64,000 nucleotides of DNA from Niallia circulans (GTDB lineage Bacteria; Bacillota; Bacilli; Bacillales; Cytobacillaceae): contig NZ_RIBP01000004.1 of assembly GCF_007273535.1 (NCBI RefSeq), positions 1,030,001-1,094,000 on the forward strand. The letters are read 5' to 3'. The translations under genes were made by a program, and so were the position numbers. The notes beneath the pieces are model-generated. The model saw nothing but the letters and a program-made list of their open reading frames with translations, did not search any database and was not told the origin of the DNA. Position 1 is the stretch's first letter. The number at the start of each line of letters is the position of its first letter. Shown in pieces: positions 23,385 through 33,544 of the stretch.

Positions 23385-23580
23385 ACATTTTCTTTAGCTC
23401 ATTCGACAAATAAGCTCTCTGTTGAGAGCAAACAGTTAGGAAATACTTTAAGAATAATTAGCTGAATTCGACAATGCGATAAGGAAGATACTTTTACAGT
23501 GCGTTTACATGCCCCTTTCAAACTGGTGCTATCATTCCTTTAGAGGGATCATAATACATGTTCCAAAGGGGGATTCTTAG

Positions 23581-24732
23581 GTGAAAATTGCAATTTTTAC
23601 AGATACCTATTTTCCGCAAGTCAATGGCGTTGCTAACTCTTTAAAAAGGCTAACAGATCATTTAGAAAAAAGGCAAATTCAATATCAAATTTTTGCACCT
23701 GAAGTGGAAGATGCTCCGGTTTATCCAAACATTAACCAGTTTTTTAGTATTCCAGTCTTTTTGTATCCTGAATGCAGAACTGCTTTAGCTAACCCTAAAA
23801 AAATTAAAGCTAAGGTTCAAGAATTTAATCCAGACATTATACATATTGCTACACCATACATGATGGGTCTGTATGGACTGTTTTGTGCCAAAAGACTTCA
23901 TATCCCAGTTGTTTCCTCCTATCACACTCATTTTGACCAGTATTTAGAGTACTACAAAGCCTCTTGGCTACTGCCTGTTTTTCATAAATACTTAAAATGG
24001 TTTCATGAGTCCACATTAAGAACCTTTGCACCTTCAAATGAAACAAAATCAAAACTAACCGAACTTGGCTTTCACTCCTTATCCATATGGGGAAGGGGGA
24101 TTGACTGCACTCAATTCCGCCCTATTGCTACAAGTCATGCTGTCAGACAAAAATACAATATACAGGAGGAGTTTATTCTTTTGTATGTTGGAAGGTTTGC
24201 TCCAGAAAAAGACCTGTCCACACTTTCAACTATAATCGACTCTGTTCCTGCCAACTGGAATAAAAAAATACATTGGCTGCTTGCAGGAGACGGTCCTAGT
24301 TTGCCTGAGTGGAAACGGAAAGCAGCTAATTGGAATAATGTTACTCTATCGGGTTATTTAAAAGGAGAAGAGCTGTCAGAAGCTTATGCAAGTGCTGATT
24401 TATTTGTTTTCCCTTCTACTACAGAAACATTCGGCAATGTTGTACTAGAATCATTGGCATCAGGAACTCCCGCAATTGTTTCTAATTCAGGTGGGGTGAA
24501 AGAATTAGTGGAGGATGGTATAACAGGACGAATTTGTACAGCAAAAAGTGCGGACGAATTTACAAAGGCGATTATCGAGTTGCTTGCAAATCATGAAAAA
24601 AGAAGTTTATATGGCATAGCAGCTAGAAAATATGCATTAAGTCAGTCATGGGAAAGTATTCTTGATAACTTAATTGGAGAATATGAAGATGTGCTAATAA
24701 AAAGCAGAGGAGAACAAAGAATTTATGCATAA
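23581..24732 (+). CDS. Glycosyltransferase family 4 (GT-B) protein
   Basis: 383-residue retaining glycosyltransferase. The N-terminus FTDTYFPQVNGVANSLKRL is the acceptor-side signature of the alpha-mannosyl/glucosyltransferase (MgtA-like, GT4) group, and the C-terminal donor-binding domain shows YVGRFAPEKDL and the EX7E motif within TTETFGNVVLESLASGTP. Probably transfers a sugar to a lipid or envelope glycan; the actual substrate cannot be read from the sequence. The start is GTG 23581 behind AAAGGGGG. Monocistronic between ychF and rpsF, not part of the conserved B. subtilis order. Confidence 0.85.
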   Translation: MKIAIFTDTYFPQVNGVANSLKRLTDHLEKRQIQYQIFAPEVEDAPVYPNINQFFSIPVFLYPECRTALANPKKIKAKVQEFNPDIIHIATPYMMGLYGLFCAKRLHIPVVSSYHTHFDQYLEYYKASWLLPVFHKYLKWFHESTLRTFAPSNETKSKLTELGFHSLSIWGRGIDCTQFRPIATSHAVRQKYNIQEEFILLYVGRFAPEKDLSTLSTIIDSVPANWNKKIHWLLAGDGPSLPEWKRKAANWNNVTLSGYLKGEELSEAYASADLFVFPSTTETFGNVVLESLASGTPAIVSNSGGVKELVEDGITGRICTAKSADEFTKAIIELLANHEKRSLYGIAARKYALSQSWESILDNLIGEYEDVLIKSRGEQRIYA

Positions 24733-24777
24733 ATGCAAATGAATATTTACATTCTCAGCAATTCTTTTTAGTATTCA

Positions 24778-24806
24778 TTGCAAATCTATTCCCAATATGC
24801 TATAAT
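24778..24806 (+). promoter_or_regulatory. Promoter of the rpsF-ssb-rpsR operon
   Basis: TTGCAA at 24778-24783 and TATAAT at 24801-24806 with 17-bp spacing. Confidence 0.65.
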
Positions 24807-24812
24807 TTCATC

Positions 24813-24878
24813 TTGTGAGTAATGTATAAATTGCTCCTTGCCCAATCGGGCCGTTTAGACCAAAAGGAGGTGAAAGTG
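24813..24878 (+). promoter_or_regulatory. rpsF leader, candidate S6:S18 autoregulatory RNA
   Basis: The 5' untranslated region contains a short GCCC/GGGC hairpin at 24840-24851 followed by CCG and then the ribosome binding site. In many bacteria the rpsF leader folds into an RNA bound by the S6:S18 complex through a conserved CCG. The match here is by position and the CCG only. Confidence 0.4.
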
Positions 24879-25169
24879 ATGAAAAAGTACGAAATTATGT
24901 ACATCATCCGTCCAAATATTGAAGATGAAGCTAAAAAAGCTCTAGTTGAGCGTTTTAACGGTATTCTTGCTGATAATGGAGCGGAAGTTGCTGAATCAAA
25001 AGAGTGGGGCAAACGTCGTCTTGCATACGAAATCAATGATTTCCGTGATGGCTACTACCAACTTGTGAAAGTTAACGCTGCACCAGTAGCAGTTGAGGAG
25101 TTCTCTCGTTTAGCTAAAATTAACGAAGATATCATCCGTCACATTGTTATTAAAGAAGAAGCTAAATAA
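24879..25169 (+). CDS. rpsF: Ribosomal protein S6 (bS6)
   Basis: 96-residue 30S subunit protein that binds with S18 in the platform. Starts [20 protein letters not shown] and contains the family stretch [25 protein letters not shown] lies directly before ATG 24879; an upstream in-frame start at 24822 has no such site. First gene of rpsF-ssb-rpsR. Confidence 0.98.
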   Translation: MKKYEIMYIIRPNIEDEAKKALVERFNGILADNGAEVAESKEWGKRRLAYEINDFRDGYYQLVKVNAAPVAVEEFSRLAKINEDIIRHIVIKEEAK

Positions 25170-25188
25170 TAAAAATAGAATGCATTCA

Positions 25189-25204
25189 TGTTTCACGTGG
25201 AACA
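25189..25204. promoter_or_regulatory. parS: parS site 2 (rpsF-ssb intergenic)
   Basis: TGTTTCACGTGGAACA, consensus ParB-binding site with one asymmetric base; lies between the rpsF stop and the ssb start. Confidence 0.92.
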
Positions 25205-25226
25205 TGATGGAAGGGAGTTGAAACTG

Positions 25227-25739
25227 ATGATGAACCGTGTTGTTCTTGTTGGCCGACTGACGAAGGATCCTGAACTGCGATACACACCGAGTGGAGCTGC
25301 TGTTGCAACTTTCACACTTGCGGTTAACCGTACTTTTACGAACCAACAAGGTGAAAGAGAAGCAGACTTTATCAACTGTGTAATTTGGAGAAAACCTGCA
25401 GAAAATGTGGCTAATTTCTTGAAGAAAGGAAGCTTAGCTGGCGTTGACGGCAGACTTCAAACACGCAGTTATGAGGGACAAGATGGAAAGCGTGTCTATG
25501 TTACAGAAGTGCAAGCAGAAAGTGTTCAATTTCTTGAACCTAGAAACAGCAATTCTGGAAATAGAAATGACAACATGAATTATAGTGCACCAAGGGAACA
25601 AGATAATCCTTTCGGAGGCTCTAATAATTATCAGAATCAGCGACCTCAAAATAAAAATAATGATTATACAAGAATGGATGAGGATCCATTTGCTAATAGC
25701 GGTCAAATCGACATTTCAGATGATGACTTGCCATTCTGA
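25227..25739 (+). CDS. ssb: Single-stranded DNA-binding protein SsbA
   Basis: Homotetrameric ssDNA-binding protein for replication and repair. 170 residues from ATG 25227 (AAGGGAG nine bases upstream), or 169 from the adjacent ATG 25230. OB fold in residues 1-105 ([40 protein letters not shown]), then a disordered N/Q/G-rich linker and the acidic protein-interaction tip DISDDDLPF. An upstream in-frame ATG at 25188 overlaps parS and is not expected to be used. Confidence 0.97.
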   Translation: MMNRVVLVGRLTKDPELRYTPSGAAVATFTLAVNRTFTNQQGEREADFINCVIWRKPAENVANFLKKGSLAGVDGRLQTRSYEGQDGKRVYVTEVQAESVQFLEPRNSNSGNRNDNMNYSAPREQDNPFGGSNNYQNQRPQNKNNDYTRMDEDPFANSGQIDISDDDLPF

Positions 25740-25775
25740 TAATCAACAATAAAATAAAAAAGGAGGGAAATTGAC

Positions 25776-26018
25776 ATGGCAATGGGCGGACGCAGAGGCG
25801 GACGTGCTAAACGCCGTAAAGTATGTTACTTTACAGCTAACGGCATTACGCAAATCGATTATAAAGATGTAGATCTTCTTAAAAAATTCATCTCTGAGCG
25901 TGGTAAAATCTTACCTCGTCGTGTAACTGGTACAAGTGCAAAATATCAACGTAAGTTGACTATTGCAATCAAACGTTCACGTACTATGGCTTTACTTCCA
26001 TACGTAACTGGTGAATAA
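25776..26018 (+). CDS. rpsR: Ribosomal protein S18 (bS18)
   Basis: 80-residue small-subunit protein, basic, [20 protein letters not shown] through ALLPYVTGE. One residue longer than B. subtilis S18 because of MAMGG at the N-terminus; if translation starts at the internal ATG (25782) the protein would be 78. AGGAGGG precedes ATG 25776. Last gene of the rpsF operon with a strong terminator after it. Confidence 0.97.
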   Translation: MAMGGRRGGRAKRRKVCYFTANGITQIDYKDVDLLKKFISERGKILPRRVTGTSAKYQRKLTIAIKRSRTMALLPYVTGE

Positions 26019-26321
26019 TAAAAAAACACATTAGGTTAACTCCTAATGTGTTTTTTTATACTTGTACGGTAAAGTGATTTTGAGAAGATATTATATGTTT
26101 GAATGACCTTGTATAAAATAGTAAAATAACATGGAGGGTATCTTTATATTTTTCTTATGCTAAGAGGGTGTTAAAATCACGTTTATGAATAGAAGAATTA
26201 GTGGAAATACTAAGTATGTATAAGTATTTTTTCGTTCTTTCTTATTTGTCGAGATACGGTATAATAGTGGCATAAAGAACTGTATACATAATAAATTAAC
26301 TATATTAGGAGTGAATAAATA
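26019..26321. other. 303-bp gap between rpsR and gdpP
   Basis: Contains the rpsR terminator and, near the right end, a perfect -10 hexamer TATAAT at 26260-26265 about 60 bp before gdpP, without a clear -35. yybS, which precedes gdpP in B. subtilis, is absent here. Nothing else recognised. Confidence 0.5.
26024..26057 (+). terminator. Terminator after rpsR
   Basis: 12-bp stem AAACACATTAGG/CCTAATGTGTTT, 6-nt loop, T tract. Confidence 0.9.
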
Positions 26322-28295
26322 TTGCCTGCTTTTTTGGAAAAGGGATCAATTCGCTATCCATTAATTTGTCTGATTGGCATAACTCTGATCCTCCTTGGTA
26401 TCATCTCCTTTTATAATTGGCTATTTGCCATTTTAGGGTTACTTCTTTCTGTTATTCCTTTCTATTTCATCATTCAGATGAATGTGCGGCAAAGAAAGGA
26501 AACGGAAGAATATATTACTACCCTTTCTTACCGTGTGAAAAAGGTTGGAGAAGAGGCATTAATGGAAATGCCGATAGGGATTATGCTCATTAATGATGAA
26601 TACTATATTGAGTGGACAAATCCATATTTAGCGTACAGCTTTACAGAGGATAGCTTAGTCGGAAGGTCTTTGTATGATGTGTCTCCATCAGTTATTCCCC
26701 TTATAAAACAAGAGGTGGAAACGGAAATTATCACACTTCATAATCGTAAATTTAGAGTTATCCATAAAAAAGAAGAGCGTCTCCTTTACTTTTTTGATGT
26801 AACAGAACAGACAGAAATAGAGAAGCTTTACGAGGATGAAAGAACAGCAATTGCCATCATCTTTTTAGATAATTATGATGATCTTACACAAGGTATGGAT
26901 GACCAAACGCGTAGCAGCTTAAATAATAGTGTTACCTCCATCCTAAATAAATGGGCAACAGATAACGGTGTATTGTTAAAACGGATATCCTCAGAACGTT
27001 TCTTTGCAGTATTTAATGAAAATATCCTTCAACATCTTGAAAAGGATAAATTCACGATTTTGGATGAGGTAAGAGAGCTAACTTCGAAGCAGAATGTTCA
27101 GCTGACATTAAGTATTGGAGTCGGTTCAGGTGTTTCCTCTCTTCCAGAGCTAGGAACTATCGCCCAATCAAGCCTTGATTTAGCATTAGGCCGCGGCGGA
27201 GATCAAGTGGCTATTAAACAGCCAAATGGAAAAGTGAAATTTTATGGTGGTAAAACAAATCCTGTTGAAAAAAGAACAAGGGTGCGAGCGAGAGTTATAT
27301 CACATGCTCTAAAGGAATTGATAACGGCAAGTGATAAAGTATTCATCATGGGCCATAAGCATCCTGATATGGATGCAATAGGGGCTGCAATCGGTATTAA
27401 TAAGATTGCACAGATGAATAAGAAAGAAGCTTATATCATCCTTAATCCGAATGAGATTGATTTAGGTGTAAGAAGGCTTCTTGAGGAAATAAAAAAGCAT
27501 GAGACATTATACGATAGATTTATTACACCAGAACAAGCGTTGGAAATGGAGACAGATGAGAGTTTATTAATTGTAGTAGATACTCATAAGCCTTCATTAG
27601 TCATTGAGGAAAGGCTTATCCATAAAATTGAGGATGTTGTGGTCATTGACCATCACAGACGTGCAGAAGAATTTATAGAAAATCCATTGCTTGTTTATAT
27701 GGAGCCATATGCATCATCAACGGCAGAGCTTGTAACAGAGCTGTTGGAATACCAGCCGAAGACAGCTAAAATTGAAATGCTAGAAGCAACCGCGTTACTA
27801 GCTGGTATCATTGTTGATACTAAAAGCTTTACATTAAGAACGGGTGCTAGAACCTTTGATGCTGCCTCGTATTTGAGAGGGCAAGGCGCTGATACTGTGT
27901 TAGTACAGAAGTTCTTAAAAGAAGATATCAGCAATTATGTTAAGAAGGCCAAAATAATTCAAAATGTCATTTTCTATAAACCTGGTATCGCTATTGCTAA
28001 GGCACAAAGAAATGAAAATAGTGATAATGTTTTAATTGCCCAAACAGCAGACACCTTATTAACAATGGATGGTATTTATGCATCATTTGTTATTTCACCA
28101 AGAGCTGATGGACAGATAGGTATAAGTGCTAGGTCTTTAGGGGATATAAATGTACAGATTATTATGGAAAGTCTTCGAGGCGGCGGCCATTTAACAAATG
28201 CGGCGACACAGCTCTCCGATATGACAATAGAAGAAGCTGAGGCACGGCTTAAGCTGGCAATTGATGAATATTTTGAAGGGAGAAAAAAGGAATGA
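26322..28295 (+). CDS. gdpP: Cyclic-di-AMP phosphodiesterase GdpP
   Basis: Membrane-bound DHH-DHHA1 enzyme that hydrolyses c-di-AMP to pApA and so affects potassium, cell-wall and beta-lactam physiology. 657 residues. Two membrane helices in about 12-53, PAS-like domain (about 80-150), degenerate GGDEF (about 170-300, [10 protein letters not shown] where GGDEF would be). DHH motifs [12 protein letters not shown] (about 343-354), VDTHKPS and VIDHHRR (about 438-444), and DHHA1 with [10 protein letters not shown] (about 616-625). The start is TTG 26322 behind AGGAG. Overlaps rplI by 4 nt. Confidence 0.96.
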   Translation: MPAFLEKGSIRYPLICLIGITLILLGIISFYNWLFAILGLLLSVIPFYFIIQMNVRQRKETEEYITTLSYRVKKVGEEALMEMPIGIMLINDEYYIEWTNPYLAYSFTEDSLVGRSLYDVSPSVIPLIKQEVETEIITLHNRKFRVIHKKEERLLYFFDVTEQTEIEKLYEDERTAIAIIFLDNYDDLTQGMDDQTRSSLNNSVTSILNKWATDNGVLLKRISSERFFAVFNENILQHLEKDKFTILDEVRELTSKQNVQLTLSIGVGSGVSSLPELGTIAQSSLDLALGRGGDQVAIKQPNGKVKFYGGKTNPVEKRTRVRARVISHALKELITASDKVFIMGHKHPDMDAIGAAIGINKIAQMNKKEAYIILNPNEIDLGVRRLLEEIKKHETLYDRFITPEQALEMETDESLLIVVDTHKPSLVIEERLIHKIEDVVVIDHHRRAEEFIENPLLVYMEPYASSTAELVTELLEYQPKTAKIEMLEATALLAGIIVDTKSFTLRTGARTFDAASYLRGQGADTVLVQKFLKEDISNYVKKAKIIQNVIFYKPGIAIAKAQRNENSDNVLIAQTADTLLTMDGIYASFVISPRADGQIGISARSLGDINVQIIMESLRGGGHLTNAATQLSDMTIEEAEARLKLAIDEYFEGRKKE

Positions 28296-28741
28296 AAGTA
28301 ATATTTTTAAAAGACGTTAAAGGTAAAGGAAAAAAAGGGGAAGTTAAAAATGTAGCTGATGGTTATGCGCAAAACTTCCTATTAAAGCAAGGGCTAGCTG
28401 TTGAAGCAAATGCAGGTGCTGTTAGCACATTAAATGCACAAAAGAAAAAAGAAGAAAAAGTAGCAGCAGAAGAGCTTGAAGAAGCAAAAGCATTAAAGGA
28501 AAAAGTGGAAAAGCTTACAGTTGAGCTTACTGCTAAATCAGGTGAAGGCGGAAGATTGTTTGGTTCTATAACTAGCAAGCAAATTGCTGATGAGTTAAAG
28601 AAAAAACATCAAATTAAAATTGATAAACGTAAAATTGATTTGAACGATGCTATTCGTTCATTAGGTGTGACAAAGGTTGCTGTTAAGCTTCATCAAGAGG
28701 TTACAGCTACACTTAATGTTCATGTAAAAGAATTAAGCTAA
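28292..28741 (+). CDS. rplI: Ribosomal protein L9 (bL9)
   Basis: 149-residue 50S protein. N-terminal domain [30 protein letters not shown] is diagnostic; a long lysine/glutamate connecting helix (about 42-75) joins the C-terminal RNA-binding domain ([17 protein letters not shown]). ATG 28292 overlaps the gdpP stop (ATGA), giving translational coupling. Own terminator downstream. Confidence 0.97.
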   Translation: MKVIFLKDVKGKGKKGEVKNVADGYAQNFLLKQGLAVEANAGAVSTLNAQKKKEEKVAAEELEEAKALKEKVEKLTVELTAKSGEGGRLFGSITSKQIADELKKKHQIKIDKRKIDLNDAIRSLGVTKVAVKLHQEVTATLNVHVKELS

Positions 28742-28790
28742 TATTGGAAGTACCATTTATCTTTAAACATGATAAAATAGAATAGGTTTG

Positions 28791-28829
28791 AAAAAATGTG
28801 ATACAGGCATCCTGATCACATTTTTTCTT
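28791..28829 (+). terminator. Terminator after rplI
   Basis: 12-bp AAAAAATGTGAT/ATCACATTTTTT stem with an inner CAGG/CCTG pairing in the loop. Confidence 0.85.
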
Positions 28830-28879
28830 TTAGTATATATTGACGTTATCCTCTCCCAATAAAGGAGGTTTTAAATTTT

Positions 28880-30244
28880 ATGAGTGAAATGCTCCATGAT
28901 AGAGTTCCCCCGCAAAATATTGAAGCAGAACAAGCAGTGCTAGGGGCGATATTCTTAGAACCACAAAGCTTAACACTTGCTTCGGAAATTCTTATTCCTG
29001 AGGATTTTTATAGAGGTGCACACCAAAGAATCTATACAGCGATGCTGAAGTTGAACGATGGCGGAAAGGCTGTTGACCTTATAACTGTCACTGCAGAGCT
29101 ATCTGCAGGCAATAATCTTGAGGATACTGGCGGTGTCAGCTACTTAAGTGAACTGGCAGCATCTGTTCCTACCGCAGCTAATATCGAGTATTACGCGAAA
29201 ATAGTGGAAGAAAAATCCTTGCTGCGAAGACTTATACGGACAGCTACTGATATAGCACAGGATGGCTATGCTCGGGAAGACGAAGTAGAGGTGCTGTTGA
29301 GCGAGGCAGAAAAAAACATTCTTGAGGTTGCCCAGAGAAAAAACGCTGGGGCATTCCATAATATTAAGGATGTATTAGTACGAACATATGACAATATTGA
29401 GCTTATGCATAACCGCCAAGGTGATATAACTGGTATTGCTACAGGTTTCGCAGAGCTTGATAAAATGACAGCTGGTTTCCAACGAAATGATTTAATTATT
29501 GTAGGGGCGCGTCCGTCTGTTGGTAAGACGGCCTTTGCCTTGAATATTGCTCAAAACGTAGCTACAACTACTGGTGAAAATGTAGCGATATTTAGTCTTG
29601 AGATGGGTGCAGAACAGCTTGTTATGCGTATGCTATGTGCAGAGGGAAATATTGATGCACAGCGTCTTCGTACTGGGTCATTGACAGACGAGGATTGGGG
29701 CAAGCTGACTATGGCAATGGGAAGCCTGTCTAATGCCGGTATATTCATCGATGATACCCCAGGGGTGAAGATTACTGATATCCGTTCTAAATGCCGTAGG
29801 TTAAAGCAGGAGCACGGTCTTGGGATGATCCTAATTGATTATTTGCAGCTTATCCTTGGAAGTGGGCGTTCTGGCGAGAACAGACAACAGGAAGTTTCCG
29901 AAATTTCCCGTTCTCTTAAACAGCTTGCTCGTGAATTGCAGGTACCAGTTATTGCATTGTCTCAGCTTTCTCGTGGGGTAGAGCAGAGACAAGATAAAAG
30001 ACCGATGATGTCTGACATAAGGGAATCAGGAAGTATTGAGCAGGATGCAGATATCGTGGCATTTTTGTATCGTGATGATTATTATGACAAAGAATCAGAA
30101 AGCAAAAATATCATTGAAATTATCATTGCAAAGCAAAGGAATGGACCAACAGGAACAGTACAGCTGGCTTTTGTTAAGGAATATAATAAATTCGTTAACT
30201 TGGAACGGCGTTTTGATGATCCGTCCATGCCACCAGGCGCATAA
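28880..30244 (+). CDS. dnaC: Replicative DNA helicase (DnaB family, DnaC of Bacillus)
   Basis: Hexameric 5'-3' helicase at the fork. 454 residues, as in B. subtilis DnaC. N-terminal DnaB domain (PPQNIEAEQAVLGAIFLEP), then the RecA-like domain with Walker A GARPSVGKTAFALN (about 209-222), FSLEMG, Walker B LILIDYLQL and the QLSRGVEQRQDKRPMMSDIR / SGSIEQDADIV arginine-finger region. AAAGGAGG precedes ATG 28880. Lies between rplI and purA as in other Bacillaceae. Confidence 0.97.
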   Translation: MSEMLHDRVPPQNIEAEQAVLGAIFLEPQSLTLASEILIPEDFYRGAHQRIYTAMLKLNDGGKAVDLITVTAELSAGNNLEDTGGVSYLSELAASVPTAANIEYYAKIVEEKSLLRRLIRTATDIAQDGYAREDEVEVLLSEAEKNILEVAQRKNAGAFHNIKDVLVRTYDNIELMHNRQGDITGIATGFAELDKMTAGFQRNDLIIVGARPSVGKTAFALNIAQNVATTTGENVAIFSLEMGAEQLVMRMLCAEGNIDAQRLRTGSLTDEDWGKLTMAMGSLSNAGIFIDDTPGVKITDIRSKCRRLKQEHGLGMILIDYLQLILGSGRSGENRQQEVSEISRSLKQLARELQVPVIALSQLSRGVEQRQDKRPMMSDIRESGSIEQDADIVAFLYRDDYYDKESESKNIIEIIIAKQRNGPTGTVQLAFVKEYNKFVNLERRFDDPSMPPGA

Positions 30245-30251
30245 TCATAGT

Positions 30252-30292
30252 AAAAAGCAGATTGGCTGTTTAAAAGCCAACCTGCTTTTTTT
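30252..30292 (+). terminator. Terminator after dnaC
   Basis: AAAAAGCAG-TTGGCT stem pairing with AGCCAA-CCTGCTTTTT, followed by T tract. Confidence 0.85.
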
Positions 30293-30369
30293 ATTTTTAA
30301 AAAAACAGCTATATTTCAAGTCTGATAGCTTGATAAACAGTTAATAAAATCTATATTAGTAGAATGATT

Positions 30370-30406
30370 ACGAACATAAATTTATTTTCTTGTTTTGAAT
30401 GTTCGT
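30370..30406. promoter_or_regulatory. Pair of inverted PurBoxes upstream of purA
   Basis: ACGAACAT at 30370-30377 and ATGTTCGT at 30399-30406 are exact inverted copies separated by 21 bp, the arrangement bound by PurR in Bacillus. They lie immediately upstream of the -35 of the purA promoter, so purA is probably repressed by PurR when adenine is available. Confidence 0.85.
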
Positions 30407-30412
30407 GTTTTG

Positions 30413-30442
30413 TTGACTTTTGTATACGAAAATTGGTAAAAT
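30413..30442 (+). promoter_or_regulatory. purA promoter
   Basis: TTGACT at 30413-30418 and TAAAAT at 30437-30442, 18-bp spacing. Confidence 0.7.
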
Positions 30443-30470
30443 AGGTTTGTTTGATAATAAATATAAATAA

Positions 30471-31793
<1,323 letters not shown>

Positions 31794-31811
31794 AAAGGTT
31801 TTTTTATGTAA

Positions 31812-31860
31812 AGGAGCCGCTGTTAAGAGCGGCTCCTAAATATTTTTTTATTTTTTTTTG
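31812..31860 (+). terminator. Terminator after purA
   Basis: 10-bp GC-rich stem AGGAGCCGCT/AGCGGCTCCT followed by T-rich stretch. Confidence 0.9.
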
Positions 31861-31885
31861 TAAAAAGTATTGCCATCTATATAAT
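31858..31885 (+). promoter_or_regulatory. Putative promoter of the tRNA cluster
   Basis: TTGTAA at 31858-31863 and TATAAT at 31880-31885, 16-bp spacing, about 80 bp before the first tRNA. Confidence 0.5.
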
Positions 31886-31964
31886 AAGCATGGTAATATA
31901 AAAAGCGTCGCCAATGAAGCGAAATAAAGCAGAAAAAAAACTGCAAGTTATCTTTCATAATAGC

Positions 31965-32040
31965 GAGTCATTAGCTCAGTTGGTAGAGCATCTGACTTTT
32001 AATCAGAGGGTCGCAGGTTCGAATCCTGCATGACTCACCA
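31965..32040 (+). tRNA. tRNA-Lys (TTT)
   Basis: 76-nt cloverleaf: acceptor GAGTCAT/ATGACTC, D arm GCTC/GAGC, anticodon arm TCTGA-CTTTTAA-TCAGA with anticodon TTT, T arm GCAGG-TTCGAAT-CCTGC, encoded CCA. Confidence 0.97.
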
Positions 32041-32050
32041 TTTCTAATAT

Positions 32051-32122
32051 GGCCCATTGGTCAAGCGGTTAAGACACCGCCCTTTCACGGCGGTAACACG
32101 GGTTCGAATCCCGTATGGGTCA
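32051..32122 (+). tRNA. tRNA-Glu (TTC)
   Basis: 72 nt: acceptor GGCCCAT/ATGGGTC, anticodon arm CCGCC-CTTTCAC-GGCGG with anticodon TTC, T arm ACGGG-TTCGAAT-CCCGT. CCA is not encoded. Confidence 0.95.
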
Positions 32123-32144
32123 TTTTATATATATAGATTTATCT

Positions 32145-32220
32145 GGTCCCGTGGTGTAGCGGTTAACATGCCTGCCTGTCACGCAGGAGATCGCGGGTTC
32201 GATTCCCGTCGGGACCGCCA
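32145..32220 (+). tRNA. tRNA-Asp (GTC)
   Basis: 76 nt: acceptor GGTCCCG/CGGGACC, anticodon arm CCTGC-CTGTCAC-GCAGG with anticodon GTC, T arm GCGGG-TTCGATT-CCCGT, discriminator G, encoded CCA. Confidence 0.97.
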
Positions 32221-32259
32221 TTTTTGTTTCATGTGTATATTATATAGAAATATTAATAT

Positions 32260-32332
32260 GGCTCAGTAGCTCAGTCGGTAGAGCAAAGGACTGAAAATCC
32301 TTGTGTCGGCGGTTCGATTCCGTCCTGAGCCA
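32260..32332 (+). tRNA. tRNA-Phe (GAA)
   Basis: 73 nt: acceptor GGCTCAG/CTGAGCC, anticodon arm AAGGA-CTGAAAA-TCCTT with anticodon GAA, T loop TTCGATT. CCA not encoded. The order Lys-Glu-Asp-Phe matches the trnY cluster beside purA in B. subtilis. Confidence 0.95.
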
Positions 32333-32343
32333 TCCTTTAAAAA

Positions 32344-32377
32344 AACAACTATACAATTGCTATAGTTGTTTTTTTTA
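32344..32377 (+). terminator. Terminator of the tRNA cluster
   Basis: AACAACTATA/TATAGTTGTT 10-bp stem, 7-nt loop, T tract. Confidence 0.9.
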
Positions 32378-32469
32378 TTTGCCCAAAAAAGTATTATAAC
32401 AATAATACAATTCCGTTACAATAATGCAACGATACCGGGCTAAGGGCTAGAAGTGTGTTAAAATAATAG

Positions 32470-32655
32470 AAGGCATGGCTATGCAGTTATAGTGGCCTGA
32501 ATCAAAAAAGATAAAAAAAGGCGGTGAGAGGCAAGTAAATGCCTATCAACCGCAAAAAAGGAAAATGAAACTACATCTAATTAAACGATTGAGTATATCA
32601 AAAGGTTTCATTATTATAGAAAATTTATTAACCCTCTATTTTGGAGGGTTTTTCA
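32470..32655 (+). ncRNA. Candidate structured small RNA or leader upstream of walR
   Basis: In the 492-bp gap between tRNA-Phe and walR. An extended -10 (TGTTAAAAT ending at 32464) is followed by a bulged hairpin 32521-32553 (GCGGT-GA-AGGC pairing with GCCT-TC-ACCGC). A long-range pairing AATGAAAC/GTTTCATT (32564-32571 with 32605-32612) comes next, and then an intrinsic terminator at 32630-32654. No ORF with a ribosome binding site fills it. I do not recognise a known RNA family. It could be an independent small RNA or an attenuated leader of the wal operon. Confidence 0.45.
32630..32654 (+). terminator. Terminator upstream of walR
   Basis: AACCCTC/GAGGGTT stem with a 7-nt loop followed by TTTT. 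It precedes walR by about 170 bp, so something is transcribed toward walR and stops here. Confidence 0.7.
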
Positions 32656-32824
32656 AATTATAGGGAAGCAAGCATTGCTGAATAGTTGTAATGAAATAGT
32701 GGAAGTAGAGTAGAATAGAAAAAAAGTGAATATATAAAATGAAAATGGTAAAGTAGAAAGTAGAACAAGCTCTTGAAATAACCTAACTCTAATAGACAGA
32801 TTACATTGAAGGAGATAAGTGTGC

Positions 32825-33535
32825 ATGAATAAAAAGATACTTGTAGTAGACGATGAAAAACCAATTGCGGATATTCTGCAATTTAATTTAAAGAAAGAAG
32901 GATTTGAAGTTCATTGTGCTTATGATGGCAATGCAGCATTGGAAATGGTAGAAGAAGTTCAACCAGATTTAGTTCTGCTTGATATCATGCTTCCACAGCG
33001 AGATGGAATGGAAGTATGTCGTGAGATTCGCAAGAAGTATGAAATGCCCATCATCATGCTAACAGCGAAAGACTCTGAGATTGACAAAGTACTGGGACTT
33101 GAGCTCGGTGCAGATGATTATGTCACAAAGCCTTTCAGCACAAGGGAGCTGATTGCCCGCGTTAAAGCGAACTTAAGACGTCATCAGCAGATTCCAGCTG
33201 CTTCAGAAGAAGAAAATGAATCAAACGAGATTGAAGTGGGTTCTTTAATCATTCACCCAGATGCTTATATCGTTTCTAAAAGAGGAGAAATGATTGAGCT
33301 TACACATCGTGAGTTCGAGCTTCTTCATTATTTGGCTAAACATATTGGTCAGGTAATGACGAGAGAGCATTTGCTGCAAACAGTGTGGGGTTATGACTAT
33401 TATGGAGATGTAAGAACAGTGGATGTAACTGTGAGAAGGCTGAGAGAAAAAATAGAGGATAACCCAAGTCATCCAACCTGGATTGTAACGAGAAGAGGCG
33501 TAGGGTATTACTTGCGTAATCCTGAACAGGAGTAA
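32825..33535 (+). CDS. walR: Response regulator WalR (YycF)
   Basis: Essential OmpR-family regulator of cell-wall metabolism genes. 236 residues from ATG 32825. Receiver domain with acidic pocket DDE and phosphoacceptor D53 ([11 protein letters not shown]), K in TKPFS, and a winged-helix DNA-binding domain ([25 protein letters not shown] ... [11 protein letters not shown]). GGAGAT precedes the start; GTG 32819 is an alternative. First gene of walR-walK-walH-walI-walJ. Confidence 0.97.
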   Translation: MNKKILVVDDEKPIADILQFNLKKEGFEVHCAYDGNAALEMVEEVQPDLVLLDIMLPQRDGMEVCREIRKKYEMPIIMLTAKDSEIDKVLGLELGADDYVTKPFSTRELIARVKANLRRHQQIPAASEEENESNEIEVGSLIIHPDAYIVSKRGEMIELTHREFELLHYLAKHIGQVMTREHLLQTVWGYDYYGDVRTVDVTVRRLREKIEDNPSHPTWIVTRRGVGYYLRNPEQE

Positions 33536-33544
33536 TAGATATTA

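Noticed and set aside
31965..32332. Integrated element at the tRNA cluster
   Set aside because: No integrase or tRNA 3' end duplication is visible; the cluster matches the conserved trn order beside purA.
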